Assembly: GCA_044868295.1 (NCBI GenBank)
Contig: JBIOWF010000193.1
Span: 1 to 21,744 of the forward strand
From: JBIOWF01 sp044868295
GTDB taxonomy: Bacteria; Actinomycetota; Actinomycetes; Streptosporangiales; Streptosporangiaceae
Direction: 5' to 3'
Length of the DNA stretch: 21,744 nt
Notes under the pieces: model-generated
Told to the model about the DNA's origin: nothing
Database searches by the model: none
The model's input: the letters and a program-made list of their open reading frames with translations, nothing else
Program-made: the position numbers and the translations under genes
Shown here: positions 1 through 6,962 of the stretch, in pieces
Position numbering within the stretch: the first letter of the stretch is position 1
Layout: each line of letters opens with the position of its first letter

Positions 1-56
1 CGCGGCCGCTGATATGCGGAACGAGCGGCTGCGGGTCGCGCGTTATAGGCGGATCT

Positions 57-272
57 CTAGCGCTTGGACTTGCCTCGAGTCGCCCCGCCGCGCCCGCGCA
101 GAGTCACACCGGACTCGCTGAGGATGCGGTGGATGAACCCGTACGACCGGCCGGTGGAAGCGGCGAGCGCGCGGATGCTCTCACCCGCGGCATAGCGCTT
201 CTTGAGATCGCTGGCCAGTTTTTCACGGTCGGCCCCCGTCACCCGGGTGCCTTTCTTCAGAGTCTCGGCCAC
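57..272 (-). CDS. Small helix-turn-helix domain protein
   Basis: A 71-residue basic protein. Residues about 18-55 read as a helix-turn-helix of the resolvase/homeodomain-like type: a DLKKRYAAGESIRALA helix pair, then a STGRSYGFIHRIL recognition helix. The tail is rich in Gly, Arg and Lys (RGRGGATRGKSKR), as in small nucleic-acid-binding proteins. The start is GTG at 272, decided by a perfect AGGAGG five bases upstream. It lies 114 bp downstream of the ABC-F gene on the same strand and may be co-transcribed. Small proteins of this kind are common in actinomycetes, but I know no assigned function. A DNA-binding regulator is an inference from the HTH alone; it has no effector domain. Confidence 0.8.
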   Translation of the reverse strand: MAETLKKGTRVTGADREKLASDLKKRYAAGESIRALAASTGRSYGFIHRILSESGVTLRGRGGATRGKSKR

Positions 273-277
273 GAGTA

Positions 278-283
278 CCTCCT
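278..283 (-). promoter_or_regulatory. Strong Shine-Dalgarno of the small HTH gene
   Basis: On the minus strand the sequence is AGGAGG, then five bases (tactc), then GTG. It is a full anti-16S match at ideal spacing and fixes the GTG at 272 as the start. It is the strongest ribosome-binding site I see in the window, which suggests high translation of this small protein. Confidence 0.8.
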
Positions 284-386
284 GTAGTGCCAGACTTCCG
301 CAGCGTTACTCAGGCCATGATCAGTCATTTCCGCGGGATCGGCTACCTACTCGGCGGGAAAAGATCCGTACCCGCTCAAATTAAGA

Positions 387-1985
387 TCAGGCAAGTGCCA
401 CAAGATCGGAAAATTCGTCGCTCCAGGCGTCTTCGACTCCGTCCGGCAGCAAGATGACCCTGTCCGGCTGCAGGGCTTCCACCGCACCTTCATCATGCGT
501 CACAAGGACGATCGCCCCAGAATAGGACTTGAGCGCCGACAACACCTGGTCCCGGGAGGCCGGGTCGAGGTTGTTCGTGGGCTCGTCGAGCAGCAGCACG
601 TTGGCGCTGGACAGCACGAGCGTCGCCAGAGCCAGGCGGGTCTTCTCGCCTCCGGAGAGGACGCCCGCGGGCTTGTCCACGTCGTCGCCGGTGAACAGGA
701 ACGAGCCGAGCACCTTGCGCAGGTCGACGTCGGCGACGTCCGGACCGGCCGAGCGCATGTTCTCCAGCACCGTCCGGCCCGCGTCGAGCGTCTCGTGCTC
801 CTGCGCGTAGTAGCCCAGCTTGAGGCCGTGGCCGGGCCGCACCTCGCCGGTGTCGGGCTTCTCCAGCCCGCCGAGCAGGCGCAGCAGCGTGGTCTTGCCC
901 GCGCCGTTCAGGCCGAGGATGACCACCCGGCTGCCCCGGTCCACGGCGGCGTCGACGTCGGTGAAGACCTCCAGCGAGCCGTACGACTTCGAGAGCTCGA
1001 CGGCCGTGAGCGGGGTCCGGCCGCACGGTGCCGGATCGGGGAAGCGAAGCTTGGCGACGCGGTCGCTGCGGCGCTCGCCCTCGACGCCGGACAGCAGTCG
1101 CTGCGCGCGCCGCTGCATGTCCTGCGCGGCCTTGGCCTTGGTCGCCTTGGCCCGCATTTTGTCGGCCTGCGAGAGGAGGGCGGACGCCTGCTTCTCCGCG
1201 TTCACCCGCTCGCGCTTGCGGCGCTTCTCGTCGGTCTCCCGCTGCGCGAGGTACGCCTTCCAGCCGACATTATAGGTGTCGATCACGCACCGGTTGGCGT
1301 CGAGGTGCAGGACGCGGTTTACCGTCGCTTCAAGAAGATGGACGTCATGGCTGATAATCACCAAGCCGCCCTGGTGGGATCGTAAAAAATCACGAAGCCA
1401 CCCGATCGAGTCTGCGTCGAGGTGGTTTGTGGGCTCGTCGAGGAGGAGCGTCTCGGCTCCGCTGAAGAGAATCCGCGCCAGCTCCACCCTCCTGCGCTGC
1501 CCTCCCGAGAGGGTCTCCAGCGGCTGCTTCAGGACCCGGTCGGGCAGCCCGAGGCTCGACGCGATCGAGGCCGCCTCGGCCTCCGCCGCGTACCCGCCGA
1601 GGACGTGCAGCCGGTCCTCCAGCCTGCCGTACGCGCGGACGGCCCGGTCCCGGACACGGGTGTCGTCGGCGGACATGCCGATCTCGGCGGCGCGCAGCTC
1701 CCTGAGCACCTCGTCCAGGCCGCGCGCGGACAGGATCCGATCGCGGGCGAGCACCTGCAGGTCGCCGGTCCGCGGGTCCTGCGGCAGGTAGCCCACACTG
1801 CCGCTGCTCGTGACGGCCCCCGCGGCGGGGAGACCCTCTCCCGCGAGCACCTTGGTCAAGGTGGTCTTCCCGGCGCCGTTGCGACCGACCAGGCCGATCT
1901 TGTCGCCGGGGTTCACCCGGAACGACGCTCCGTCGATGAGCAGCCGCGATCCGGCGCGCAGTTCAACGTCAGTAGCAATGATCAT
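387..1985 (-). CDS. ABC-F family ATPase (soluble, twin ATP-binding cassettes)
   Basis: A 532-residue protein with two ABC ATPase domains and no membrane segment, which is the ABC-F plan. Cassette 1 has Walker A GRNGAGKT (34-41), signature LSGGQ (159-163) and Walker B LLLDEPTNHLD (180-190). Cassette 2 has Walker A GLNGAGKT (358-365), LSGGE (443-447) and LLLDEPTNNLD (464-474). The charged linker at about 245-315 is rich in Arg, Lys, Ala and Gln and corresponds to the interdomain arm that reaches into the ribosomal E site toward the P-site tRNA. ABC-F proteins relieve stalled or drug-bound ribosomes or tune translation. The length fits the housekeeping actinobacterial type, like the Mycobacterium tuberculosis Rv1473 group (from memory), but a resistance role cannot be excluded. 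The ATG at 1985 has only a weak GGGAG upstream. A release-factor gene of the acVLRF1 type lies upstream on the same strand, which fits a ribosome-maintenance neighbourhood. Confidence 0.93.
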   Translation of the reverse strand: MIIATDVELRAGSRLLIDGASFRVNPGDKIGLVGRNGAGKTTLTKVLAGEGLPAAGAVTSSGSVGYLPQDPRTGDLQVLARDRILSARGLDEVLRELRAAEIGMSADDTRVRDRAVRAYGRLEDRLHVLGGYAAEAEAASIASSLGLPDRVLKQPLETLSGGQRRRVELARILFSGAETLLLDEPTNHLDADSIGWLRDFLRSHQGGLVIISHDVHLLEATVNRVLHLDANRCVIDTYNVGWKAYLAQRETDEKRRKRERVNAEKQASALLSQADKMRAKATKAKAAQDMQRRAQRLLSGVEGERRSDRVAKLRFPDPAPCGRTPLTAVELSKSYGSLEVFTDVDAAVDRGSRVVILGLNGAGKTTLLRLLGGLEKPDTGEVRPGHGLKLGYYAQEHETLDAGRTVLENMRSAGPDVADVDLRKVLGSFLFTGDDVDKPAGVLSGGEKTRLALATLVLSSANVLLLDEPTNNLDPASRDQVLSALKSYSGAIVLVTHDEGAVEALQPDRVILLPDGVEDAWSDEFSDLVALA

Positions 1986-2081
1986 GATTGGGGGAAACTC
2001 CCGTGAGATGGGTCAGGACCGGTGCGAGCCCACGCGGACGGCCGCGCGGTCGGTCGATCAATCGGGAGCCTGCATACGGCC

Positions 2082-2110
2082 AGTGTAGGGCCTGCGCGAG
2101 GGAGTGTTTT
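2082..2110 (-). promoter_or_regulatory. Candidate promoter of the ABC-F gene
   Basis: On the minus strand there is a TACACT -10 hexamer (2087-2082, TANNNT type) and, 17 bases upstream, AAAACA (2110-2105), a weak -35. Transcription would begin near 2075, leaving a leader of about 90 nt. The -35 falls inside the left arm of the inverted-repeat element at 2104-2257, so the element may supply part of the promoter. Moderate to weak support. Confidence 0.35.
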
Positions 2111-2257
2111 ATAAATGCTGCCCGTCGCGAGCGGCGATCCAGATTGGTGGATCGCAAGGCGGAGGAGGAGCCCGTAGCGGTGTTCTACGGGCGACGAGTC
2201 CAACGCGGCGAGGCGCCGATCTGGGCGTCGCGCAGCAGGGCTTGATTTATAAAGCAC
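2104..2257. repeat. 154-bp element bounded by 13-bp inverted repeats, with internal hairpins
   Basis: The left arm at 2104-2116 (gtgttttataaat) and right arm at 2245-2257 (atttataaagcac) are inverted repeats with one mismatch; as plus-strand RNA the mismatch becomes a U-G pair. Three perfect hairpins lie between them: an 8-bp stem at 2134-2141/2148-2155, an 8-bp stem at 2170-2177/2185-2192 with a 7-nt loop, and a 5-bp stem at 2206-2210/2214-2218. The ends are strikingly AT-rich for this genome. The right arm supplies the TAA stop of the release-factor gene. It could be a MITE-like insertion or a structured RNA (closing stem plus three hairpins). No convincing target-site duplication is visible beyond a 2-bp GA. 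Confidence 0.55.
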
Positions 2258-2927
2258 GACCTTGGGCGACGTCGATGTCGAGGACTCGGACACGGACCGC
2301 GCGGAACAGTTTGGGCGTGCCTTCGAGCACGGCCAGCTTCGGGTCGGGCACGGTCAGGAAGGGCTCCGCCTCCAGGGCGAGGAGCGGGACGAGCCGCCGG
2401 TCCTCGCGAAGCTCGTCGATCGCACGCCTGTCGCCGCCGAGCAGAACGGCCTCCAGCTCCGCCGCGTGCGGCAGCAGGACACGGCAGGCGACGTCGGCGG
2501 CCGCCCCCAGGGCCTGGGCGGACTGCTTCTCCCGGCGGTGCGCGAACCGCTGCTGCGACCAGCCGCCCGCCGCGCTCCGCCCGTGGACCGGTCGCGACCC
2601 GACCTTCGAGGTCACCAGTCGCTCGCCCGCGAATACCCCGGCCGCGTAGCCGCCGAGCCGTACCAGCAGCACACCGACCCGCCGTTCCCGGCAGGCGTGA
2701 GCGACCAGCTCCCGCCCGGCGTCGAGGGGCGGAAACGGGGCGAGCGGCGGGAACGGCACGTGGCACTCGGCGATCGAGCCGTCGGCGGCGCTCAGCCGCA
2801 CCAGATCGGGGGTGGTCGTGACCTCGATCGGGCCGTGCCGCTCGGCGAAGCCGCCGATCCATCCCGTGAGCCGCTCGGGGGCGACCGACACCCACCTGCC
2901 GCCGCCGGCCGCCGGTCGCGCCGTCAT
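2247..2927 (-). CDS. acVLRF1-type peptidyl-tRNA hydrolase / release factor
   Basis: A 226-residue protein of the actinobacterial Vms1-like release factor (VLRF1) family, related to eRF1 and to yeast Vms1/human ANKZF1, which cut the peptidyl-tRNA ester on stalled, split ribosomes. The key loop at residues 116-132 reads GRSAAGGWSQQRFAHRR; the GG-x-SQ Gln is the eRF1 GGQ-like catalytic element. Before it comes an RNase H-like beta core (VGVLLVRLGGYAAGVFAG, 84-101). After it comes a helix-rich part ending in a DPKLAVLEGTPKLF strand-helix typical of the family. The ATG at 2927 has no clear Shine-Dalgarno, and a TAGTGT hexamer 8 bases upstream suggests near-leaderless transcription. The last codons and the TAA stop lie in the inverted-repeat element. 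The family call rests on the motif and length; it is strong but made without a search. Confidence 0.82.
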   Translation of the reverse strand: MTARPAAGGGRWVSVAPERLTGWIGGFAERHGPIEVTTTPDLVRLSAADGSIAECHVPFPPLAPFPPLDAGRELVAHACRERRVGVLLVRLGGYAAGVFAGERLVTSKVGSRPVHGRSAAGGWSQQRFAHRREKQSAQALGAAADVACRVLLPHAAELEAVLLGGDRRAIDELREDRRLVPLLALEAEPFLTVPDPKLAVLEGTPKLFRAVRVRVLDIDVAQGRAL

Positions 2928-2935
2928 GGCAGCTC

Positions 2936-2941
2936 ACACTA
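2936..2941 (-). promoter_or_regulatory. Candidate -10 box of the acVLRF1 gene
   Basis: TAGTGT on the minus strand (TANNNT consensus) ends 8 bases before the ATG at 2927, the usual position for leaderless or near-leaderless actinobacterial transcripts. No good -35 is visible because the upstream bases are a GC-rich direct repeat (gcccggcgg twice). Confidence 0.3.
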
Positions 2942-3059
2942 CCGGCGGCCCGGCGGGCTCCGCCCGGCGGCCGGCTCTTGGGATTTATCCGGAACAGCTT
3001 CGGAAATGTCGGTGAATTTACACGCAAGAACCCTGTGGGGCGGGTGAGGGCGCAGCAGA

Positions 3060-4316
3060 ATGCATAGAGTGTCTGTTCCTCCCCCAACGGCGTCACCACT
3101 GGCGGCGCCGCTCGCATCACCCGTTGCGTCACTCGCCGCATCACCCGTGGGGTCACCGATGGCGCCACCACCCAACCCGATCGTTGCCCACCACTCCGTG
3201 CCCGGCCCGGTCTCCGCCGGACGTGGCGCCCCGCTGTTCCTGCCGGTCGTCGATCTCGACACCGGCGGGGTGATCGCGGTCGAGGTGATCGCGGACGGCC
3301 GGCCGGACGCCCCGGCCTTCGACGTGTCGGCGACGGTCCAGGGCGTGCTCGCCGCCTCGCGAGAGGAGGCGCTCCTCCCTCTCATGGTCTCGATCCCCTC
3401 CACCGCGGTGATTCACGGCTCTGCCGCTCTGGCGCCGCTGCACGAGGCGATGCGCGCGTCCAGACGCCGCCCCCGGGAGGTGATCCTCGTGATCGAGGGC
3501 GACGTCCCGCCCGCCGGCCGCCGGCAGCTGCTGTCCGGCGTCGACGGCCTGCGCGCCGCCGGATACCTGATCGCCTTCGGCGGCCTCGGGTGCGCGCACC
3601 TTCCGCTCGACCTGCTCGCGGACGCCTCGCCGTACGTGATCGTGATCGCCCGGGAGCTGGTCGACAGAGTGCCGCGGGACACCCGCCGCAGCGCGCTCGC
3701 GGAGTCGCTGGTCGGCGTCGCCAAGAGCGTCGGCGCGCACGTCCTCGCGCCGGGCGTGCAGGACGAGGCCCAGCTGGGCGCGGTACGCGGCTGGGGCATC
3801 CGGCTGGCTCAGGGCCCGCTGCTGGCCCCGATCGACTGGAAGCCGGCGCACGGCCGGGTCCACGTGCCGGTGCCCATCCCCGAGGCGACGCCGCTGACCG
3901 CCGTGCTCGGGCCACGCGTCCAGGAGTTCCTGCTGCCGGCCGTGACGCTGTCCCAGCAGGCCACGGCTGAGGAGGTGGTGGCCGCCTTCGGCTCAGAACC
4001 GTCGCTCACGAGCGTGATCCTGGTCGACGAGTACCAGCGGCCGCAGGGCAGCATCGACCGCAGCCGCTTCCTGCTGTTCATGGCCGGCGCGTACGGCCAC
4101 GCGCTCCACGCGAAGAAGCCCGCGGGGCGCCTCGCGGACGCGGCCAAGGTGGTCCCGAAGACGACGCCGGCCATCGCCGCGATGCAGGTGGCCGGGAGGG
4201 ACGCCGAGCGTGTCTACGACGACCTCGTGGTCACCGACGAGGTGGGCCGTTGCCTTGGCATCGTGCGTGTCGGAGACCTGATCCGGCACGTCGCCGACCT
4301 TCAGCCCACCCGCTGA
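3060..4316 (+). CDS. Degenerate EAL-domain protein with CBS-like C-terminal region
   Basis: A 418-residue protein. Residues 1-55 are low-complexity Ala/Ser/Pro with an 8-residue repeat (ASPVASLA, ASPVGSPM). Residues about 57-260 resemble an EAL (c-di-GMP phosphodiesterase) domain, but the catalytic set is lost. EAL is EVI (75-77), the DDFG loop is AFGG (172-175), the lysine of the KxD strand is absent (YVIVIAREL), and EGVE is PGVQ (231-234). Only QG (251-252) survives. Residues about 285-415 contain two beta-alpha units ending VVTDEVGRCLGIVRVGDLI, which look like the CBS-like tail found on such proteins. It is probably not an enzyme but a c-di-GMP- or partner-binding protein. The ATG at 3060 has GAGGG about ten bases upstream. 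An in-frame ATG at 3159 would skip the repeats. It is divergent from acVLRF1 and convergent with the carbonic anhydrase (23 bp). Confidence 0.78.
   Translation: MHRVSVPPPTASPLAAPLASPVASLAASPVGSPMAPPPNPIVAHHSVPGPVSAGRGAPLFLPVVDLDTGGVIAVEVIADGRPDAPAFDVSATVQGVLAASREEALLPLMVSIPSTAVIHGSAALAPLHEAMRASRRRPREVILVIEGDVPPAGRRQLLSGVDGLRAAGYLIAFGGLGCAHLPLDLLADASPYVIVIARELVDRVPRDTRRSALAESLVGVAKSVGAHVLAPGVQDEAQLGAVRGWGIRLAQGPLLAPIDWKPAHGRVHVPVPIPEATPLTAVLGPRVQEFLLPAVTLSQQATAEEVVAAFGSEPSLTSVILVDEYQRPQGSIDRSRFLLFMAGAYGHALHAKKPAGRLADAAKVVPKTTPAIAAMQVAGRDAERVYDDLVVTDEVGRCLGIVRVGDLIRHVADLQPTR
3114..3148 (+). repeat. 24-bp-period direct repeat in the N-terminal coding region
   Basis: GCATCACCCGT occurs at 3114-3124 and 3138-3148, a spacing of eight codons. 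It encodes the Ala-Ser-Pro-Val repeats at the start of the EAL-like protein. If the true start is the ATG at 3159, the repeat would lie in the untranslated leader instead. Confidence 0.6.
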
Positions 4317-4339
4317 CGACGGCCGGGTCGGACGAGAGG

Positions 4340-5065
4340 TCAGGCGACCCGGGTGACCTCCCCGCTGTCGAGGGAGTAGTAGGCGCCGATCACCTTGAGG
4401 CTGCGCCTGGCGATCCGGGGCGCGAGCAGGTCGTCGGCGCGCAGCCGGGTCACCACGTTGACGGTGTTCGCCCGCACCATGGCGTCGATGTCTCCCTTGG
4501 AACGCTCATAGGCCGGACGCAGGGCGGTGACGATGTTCTGCAACTCGCCCGGGAGCTTCTTTCCGGTGCGTAACGCCTCGGAGGCGGCGGTGACCGCGCC
4601 GCACCGCTGGTGGCCGAGCACGACGACGAGCGGAACTTCCAGCTCCGCGGGGCCGTACTCCGCGGCGCCCGTCACCAGGGGGTCGATCGTCTGAGCGGCG
4701 GTCCGCACCACCATCAGGTCGCCCAGCCCGGCGTCGAAGACGAGCTCGGGCGGCACCCGGGAGTCGATGCAGGAGAGCACCACCGCGTACGGCGCCTGCT
4801 TCTGGGCGACCTCGACCCTCCTGGCCTGGTCCTGGTGCGGATGCTCGACAGTGCCGGAGACCCAGCGCCGGTTCCCCTCGCGCAGCTGCGTCCACGCGGC
4901 GTCCGGAGTGGTCGGGCTCTTCGGGTGATCTCCCGGAGGCGCCGTCTGCGGGGCGCTCGCGCCGAGGGCGATGCCGCCCGCCAATCCGCTCCCGGCCAAC
5001 AGGCCGCCGGCGAGTAACCCGGTGCCACGTAGAACACCACGACGTGTGATCATGCTTTTAGACAT
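4340..5065 (-). CDS. Tat-exported beta-class carbonic anhydrase
   Basis: A 241-residue zinc enzyme for reversible CO2 hydration. Beta-class hallmarks are present: Cys99-x-Asp101-x-Arg103 (SCIDSRVPPELVFDAGLGD), and His152/Cys155 in GHQRCGAV complete the Cys2His zinc site, with the Asp-Arg dyad of the open active site. The N-terminus is a twin-arginine signal, MITRRGVLRG followed by a Gly/Ala/Leu-rich hydrophobic stretch (15-37) and a likely AxA cleavage at about 36-38. It should therefore act outside the membrane, unusual for a beta enzyme but known for this subgroup. The ATG at 5065 gives MSKSMITRR; an ATG at 5053 (MITRR) is equally compatible with the signal. No good Shine-Dalgarno is seen. 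The reading frame extends open to 5296, but that part overlaps the upstream regulator gene and lacks any family similarity. Its 3' end faces the EAL-like gene. Confidence 0.92.
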   Translation of the reverse strand: MSKSMITRRGVLRGTGLLAGGLLAGSGLAGGIALGASAPQTAPPGDHPKSPTTPDAAWTQLREGNRRWVSGTVEHPHQDQARRVEVAQKQAPYAVVLSCIDSRVPPELVFDAGLGDLMVVRTAAQTIDPLVTGAAEYGPAELEVPLVVVLGHQRCGAVTAASEALRTGKKLPGELQNIVTALRPAYERSKGDIDAMVRANTVNVVTRLRADDLLAPRIARRSLKVIGAYYSLDSGEVTRVA

Positions 5066-5120
5066 GATCAGGATTATGCATCTATATGAGGGTAAATGTA
5101 GACATTGTTGACCGTTGTGC

Positions 5121-6255
5121 TTACAGCCAGCCCTGGGCCTGGGCCTTCTGTACGGCCTCGATGCGGTTGCGGGCACCGGTCTTGTGGATCGCGGCGGACA
5201 GGTAGTTGCGGACCGTGCCCTCGGACAGGTGCAGTCCACGTGCGATGTCCACGATGGTCGAGCCGTCCACGGCCGCGGCCAGGACGTCGCGCTCACGGGG
5301 CGACAACGGGTTCGGACCGGCGCTCAGCGCCGCGGCGGCCAGGCTGGGATCGATGACCCGTTCACCGTCGCGAACCCGGCGGATCGCCGCCGCCAGCTCG
5401 CGGGCCGGGCTGTCCTTGACCAGGAACGCCGAGGCGCCCGCCTCCATCGCCCGGCGCAGGTAGCCGGGCCGCCCGAACGTGGTGAGGATCACGACCCGGC
5501 AGGCCGGGAACCGGCGGCGGATCTCCCCCGCGGCCGTGATCCCGTCCATCCCGGGCATCTCTATGTCGAGCAGCGCGATGTCCGGCAGGGTCTTCGCGGC
5601 CACCGCGAGAGCCTCCTGCCCGGTGGCGGCCTCCCCGACGACCACGATGTCGGGTTCCAGGCCCAGCAGCGACGCCAGCGCGCCCCCACTCGGCGGCCCG
5701 GTCGGGCGCTCGGTCGGGCGCTCGGGAACCGCGATCCCGGCCGCGACCAGCGCCTGCCGGGCCACCAACTGGATGTCGGCGACCTCTCTGGCGGCCCGCT
5801 CGGAGTCCTCTCCCGACAGCCGACCGGCCAGTTCGCTCTTCAACACGATGAGCGACAGGCTGTGCCCGAGAAGGTCGTGCAGGTCACAGGCGATCCGCAG
5901 CCGCTCCTCGTAGGCGGCCAGCCGGGCGACCTCGCTCTGTGCCTCCCGAAGCTCGACGACCAGCAACCGGGTCCGGCGGATGCTCATGAACAGGAACCCG
6001 AGCGTCACGATCTGGAGCAGCATGAGCGCGATGTGTTCGAGGTCGCCCCCGAGCCAGAGTCCCTCGGAGACGATGACGACGGCCATCCCCGCCATCGCGG
6101 GAATCGCCCGCGCGGGCGGCAGCGCCATGCCGTACACGACGGTAGATCAGGCCGATCGACATACCGATGAATCGGCGCTTGCGGATCTCCGCGCCGCCGC
6201 CGGAGCCCGGCGGACGCGCCGCCGGGCCACCGGCCCTCTCACGGTCTTCGCTCAT
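5121..6255 (-). pseudogene. Deletion-fused DesK-type kinase / LuxR-type response regulator remnant
   Basis: The start at 6255 (MSEDRERAGG...KRRFIGMSIGLIY) overlaps the permease stop as ATGA. After about 38 codons a deletion with frameshift, near 6140, moves the coding into the frame read from 6137. That 338-codon frame carries the last membrane segments, a HisKA_3 dimerisation helix (IACDLHDLLGHSLSLI, His87; usually Arg where Cys84 sits), then a receiver domain entered part-way (GALASLLGLEPDI). The receiver keeps Asp191 (LLDIEMPGMDG), Thr219/220 and Lys241, and a complete LuxR HTH follows (LSPRERDVLAAAV to RNRIEAVQ). The HATPase domain of the kinase and the first 15 or so receiver residues, including the acidic pocket, are missing. 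In related operons these are two genes of about 380 and 200 codons. Phosphotransfer should be impossible, but the HTH may still bind DNA if translated from an internal start. Confidence 0.72.
5701..5724. repeat. 12-bp perfect tandem duplication at the kinase-regulator junction
   Basis: gtcgggcgctcg occurs twice in tandem, at 5701-5712 and 5713-5724. On the coding strand it encodes ERPTERPT, exactly between the last kinase-like residues and the first receiver-like residues, so it looks like a scar of the rearrangement that fused the two genes. Confidence 0.85.
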
Positions 6256-6962
6256 CGAGTGTTCACGGTAGCGCGCCCGAAGGCGACGACGGCGAGGACC
6301 GCGAGCCCCGCCGCCCAGGCGGCGAGCTGGACGACCGTGCCCGCCACGGGCGGGTGCCCGGCGGCGATCTCCCTGCCCAGCTCGCCGTACGCGTTGGACG
6401 GCAGTGCCCGGCCGAGCCCCCGCATCCCCGCCGGGAGCGCCTCCAGCGGCATCAGCAGCCCGCCCAGCAGGGCGAACGCGAGCATCGACAGAGCCGTTAT
6501 CGGCTGCGCGGAGTCGGGCGTGGCGAGCGAGCCCACGACGAGGCCGAACGCGGCGAACGGCAGCGCGCCCAGCCACATCGCGGCGATCACCGCGGCCCAG
6601 CGGCCCGGCGGCATCGACACGTTCTGCGTGGCTCCGGCCAGCACGCTCACCGCCAGCAGCGCGGGCAGCACCAGAAGCATCGCGGCGGCCAGCTTGACGA
6701 CGATCACCGACCACATCCGCAGCGGGGTGATCCGCAGCTGCCGGATCCAGCCGCCCGTCCGTTCCTGCGCCCAGGGCACGCTCGTGGTCATCATCGCCGC
6801 GGCGAGGGCTCCGTAGGCCGCCATCGAGACCATCAGAGAGGCCGGCTCCCCCTGCCCGCCCCACACCTTTGAGAACAGCAGATAGAGCGCGACGGGAACG
6901 ACGATGGAGAGCACGACGAACCGCTTGTTGCGCAGCATCCTGAGCATTTCGATCTTCAGCAT
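6252..6962 (-). CDS. ABC-2 type transporter permease
   Basis: A 236-residue integral membrane protein of the ABC-2 family with about six hydrophobic segments: VVLSIVVPVALYLLF (16-30), an ASLMVSMAAYGALAAAMM segment, VIVVKLAAAMLLVLPALLAV, WAAVIAAMWLGALPFAAFGLVVG, ALSMLAFALLGGLLMPL, and a C-terminal LAAWAAGLAVLAVVAF. A short ERTGGWIRQLRITPL loop between segments 2 and 3 is the coupling-helix region typical of DrrB/YadH-like permeases. It is the partner of the ATPase encoded just upstream; the junction is TGATG (stop 6964-6962, start 6962-6960), implying coupled translation. The downstream kinase remnant begins in an ATGA overlap. The substrate is not deducible; related systems export drugs, lipids or peptides. 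Confidence 0.9.
   Translation of the reverse strand: MLKIEMLRMLRNKRFVVLSIVVPVALYLLFSKVWGGQGEPASLMVSMAAYGALAAAMMTTSVPWAQERTGGWIRQLRITPLRMWSVIVVKLAAAMLLVLPALLAVSVLAGATQNVSMPPGRWAAVIAAMWLGALPFAAFGLVVGSLATPDSAQPITALSMLAFALLGGLLMPLEALPAGMRGLGRALPSNAYGELGREIAAGHPPVAGTVVQLAAWAAGLAVLAVVAFGRATVNTR

Noticed and set aside
2185..3171. A 328-codon minus-strand frame spanning the release-factor gene
   Set aside because: It is Arg/Gly/Ala-rich shadow sequence; the acVLRF1 frame at 2247-2927 carries the conserved GG-x-SQ loop.
4340..5296. Longer carbonic anhydrase reading frame starting at 5296
   Set aside because: The extra 77 codons overlap the response-regulator remnant in another frame, and the Tat signal starts at 5065/5053.
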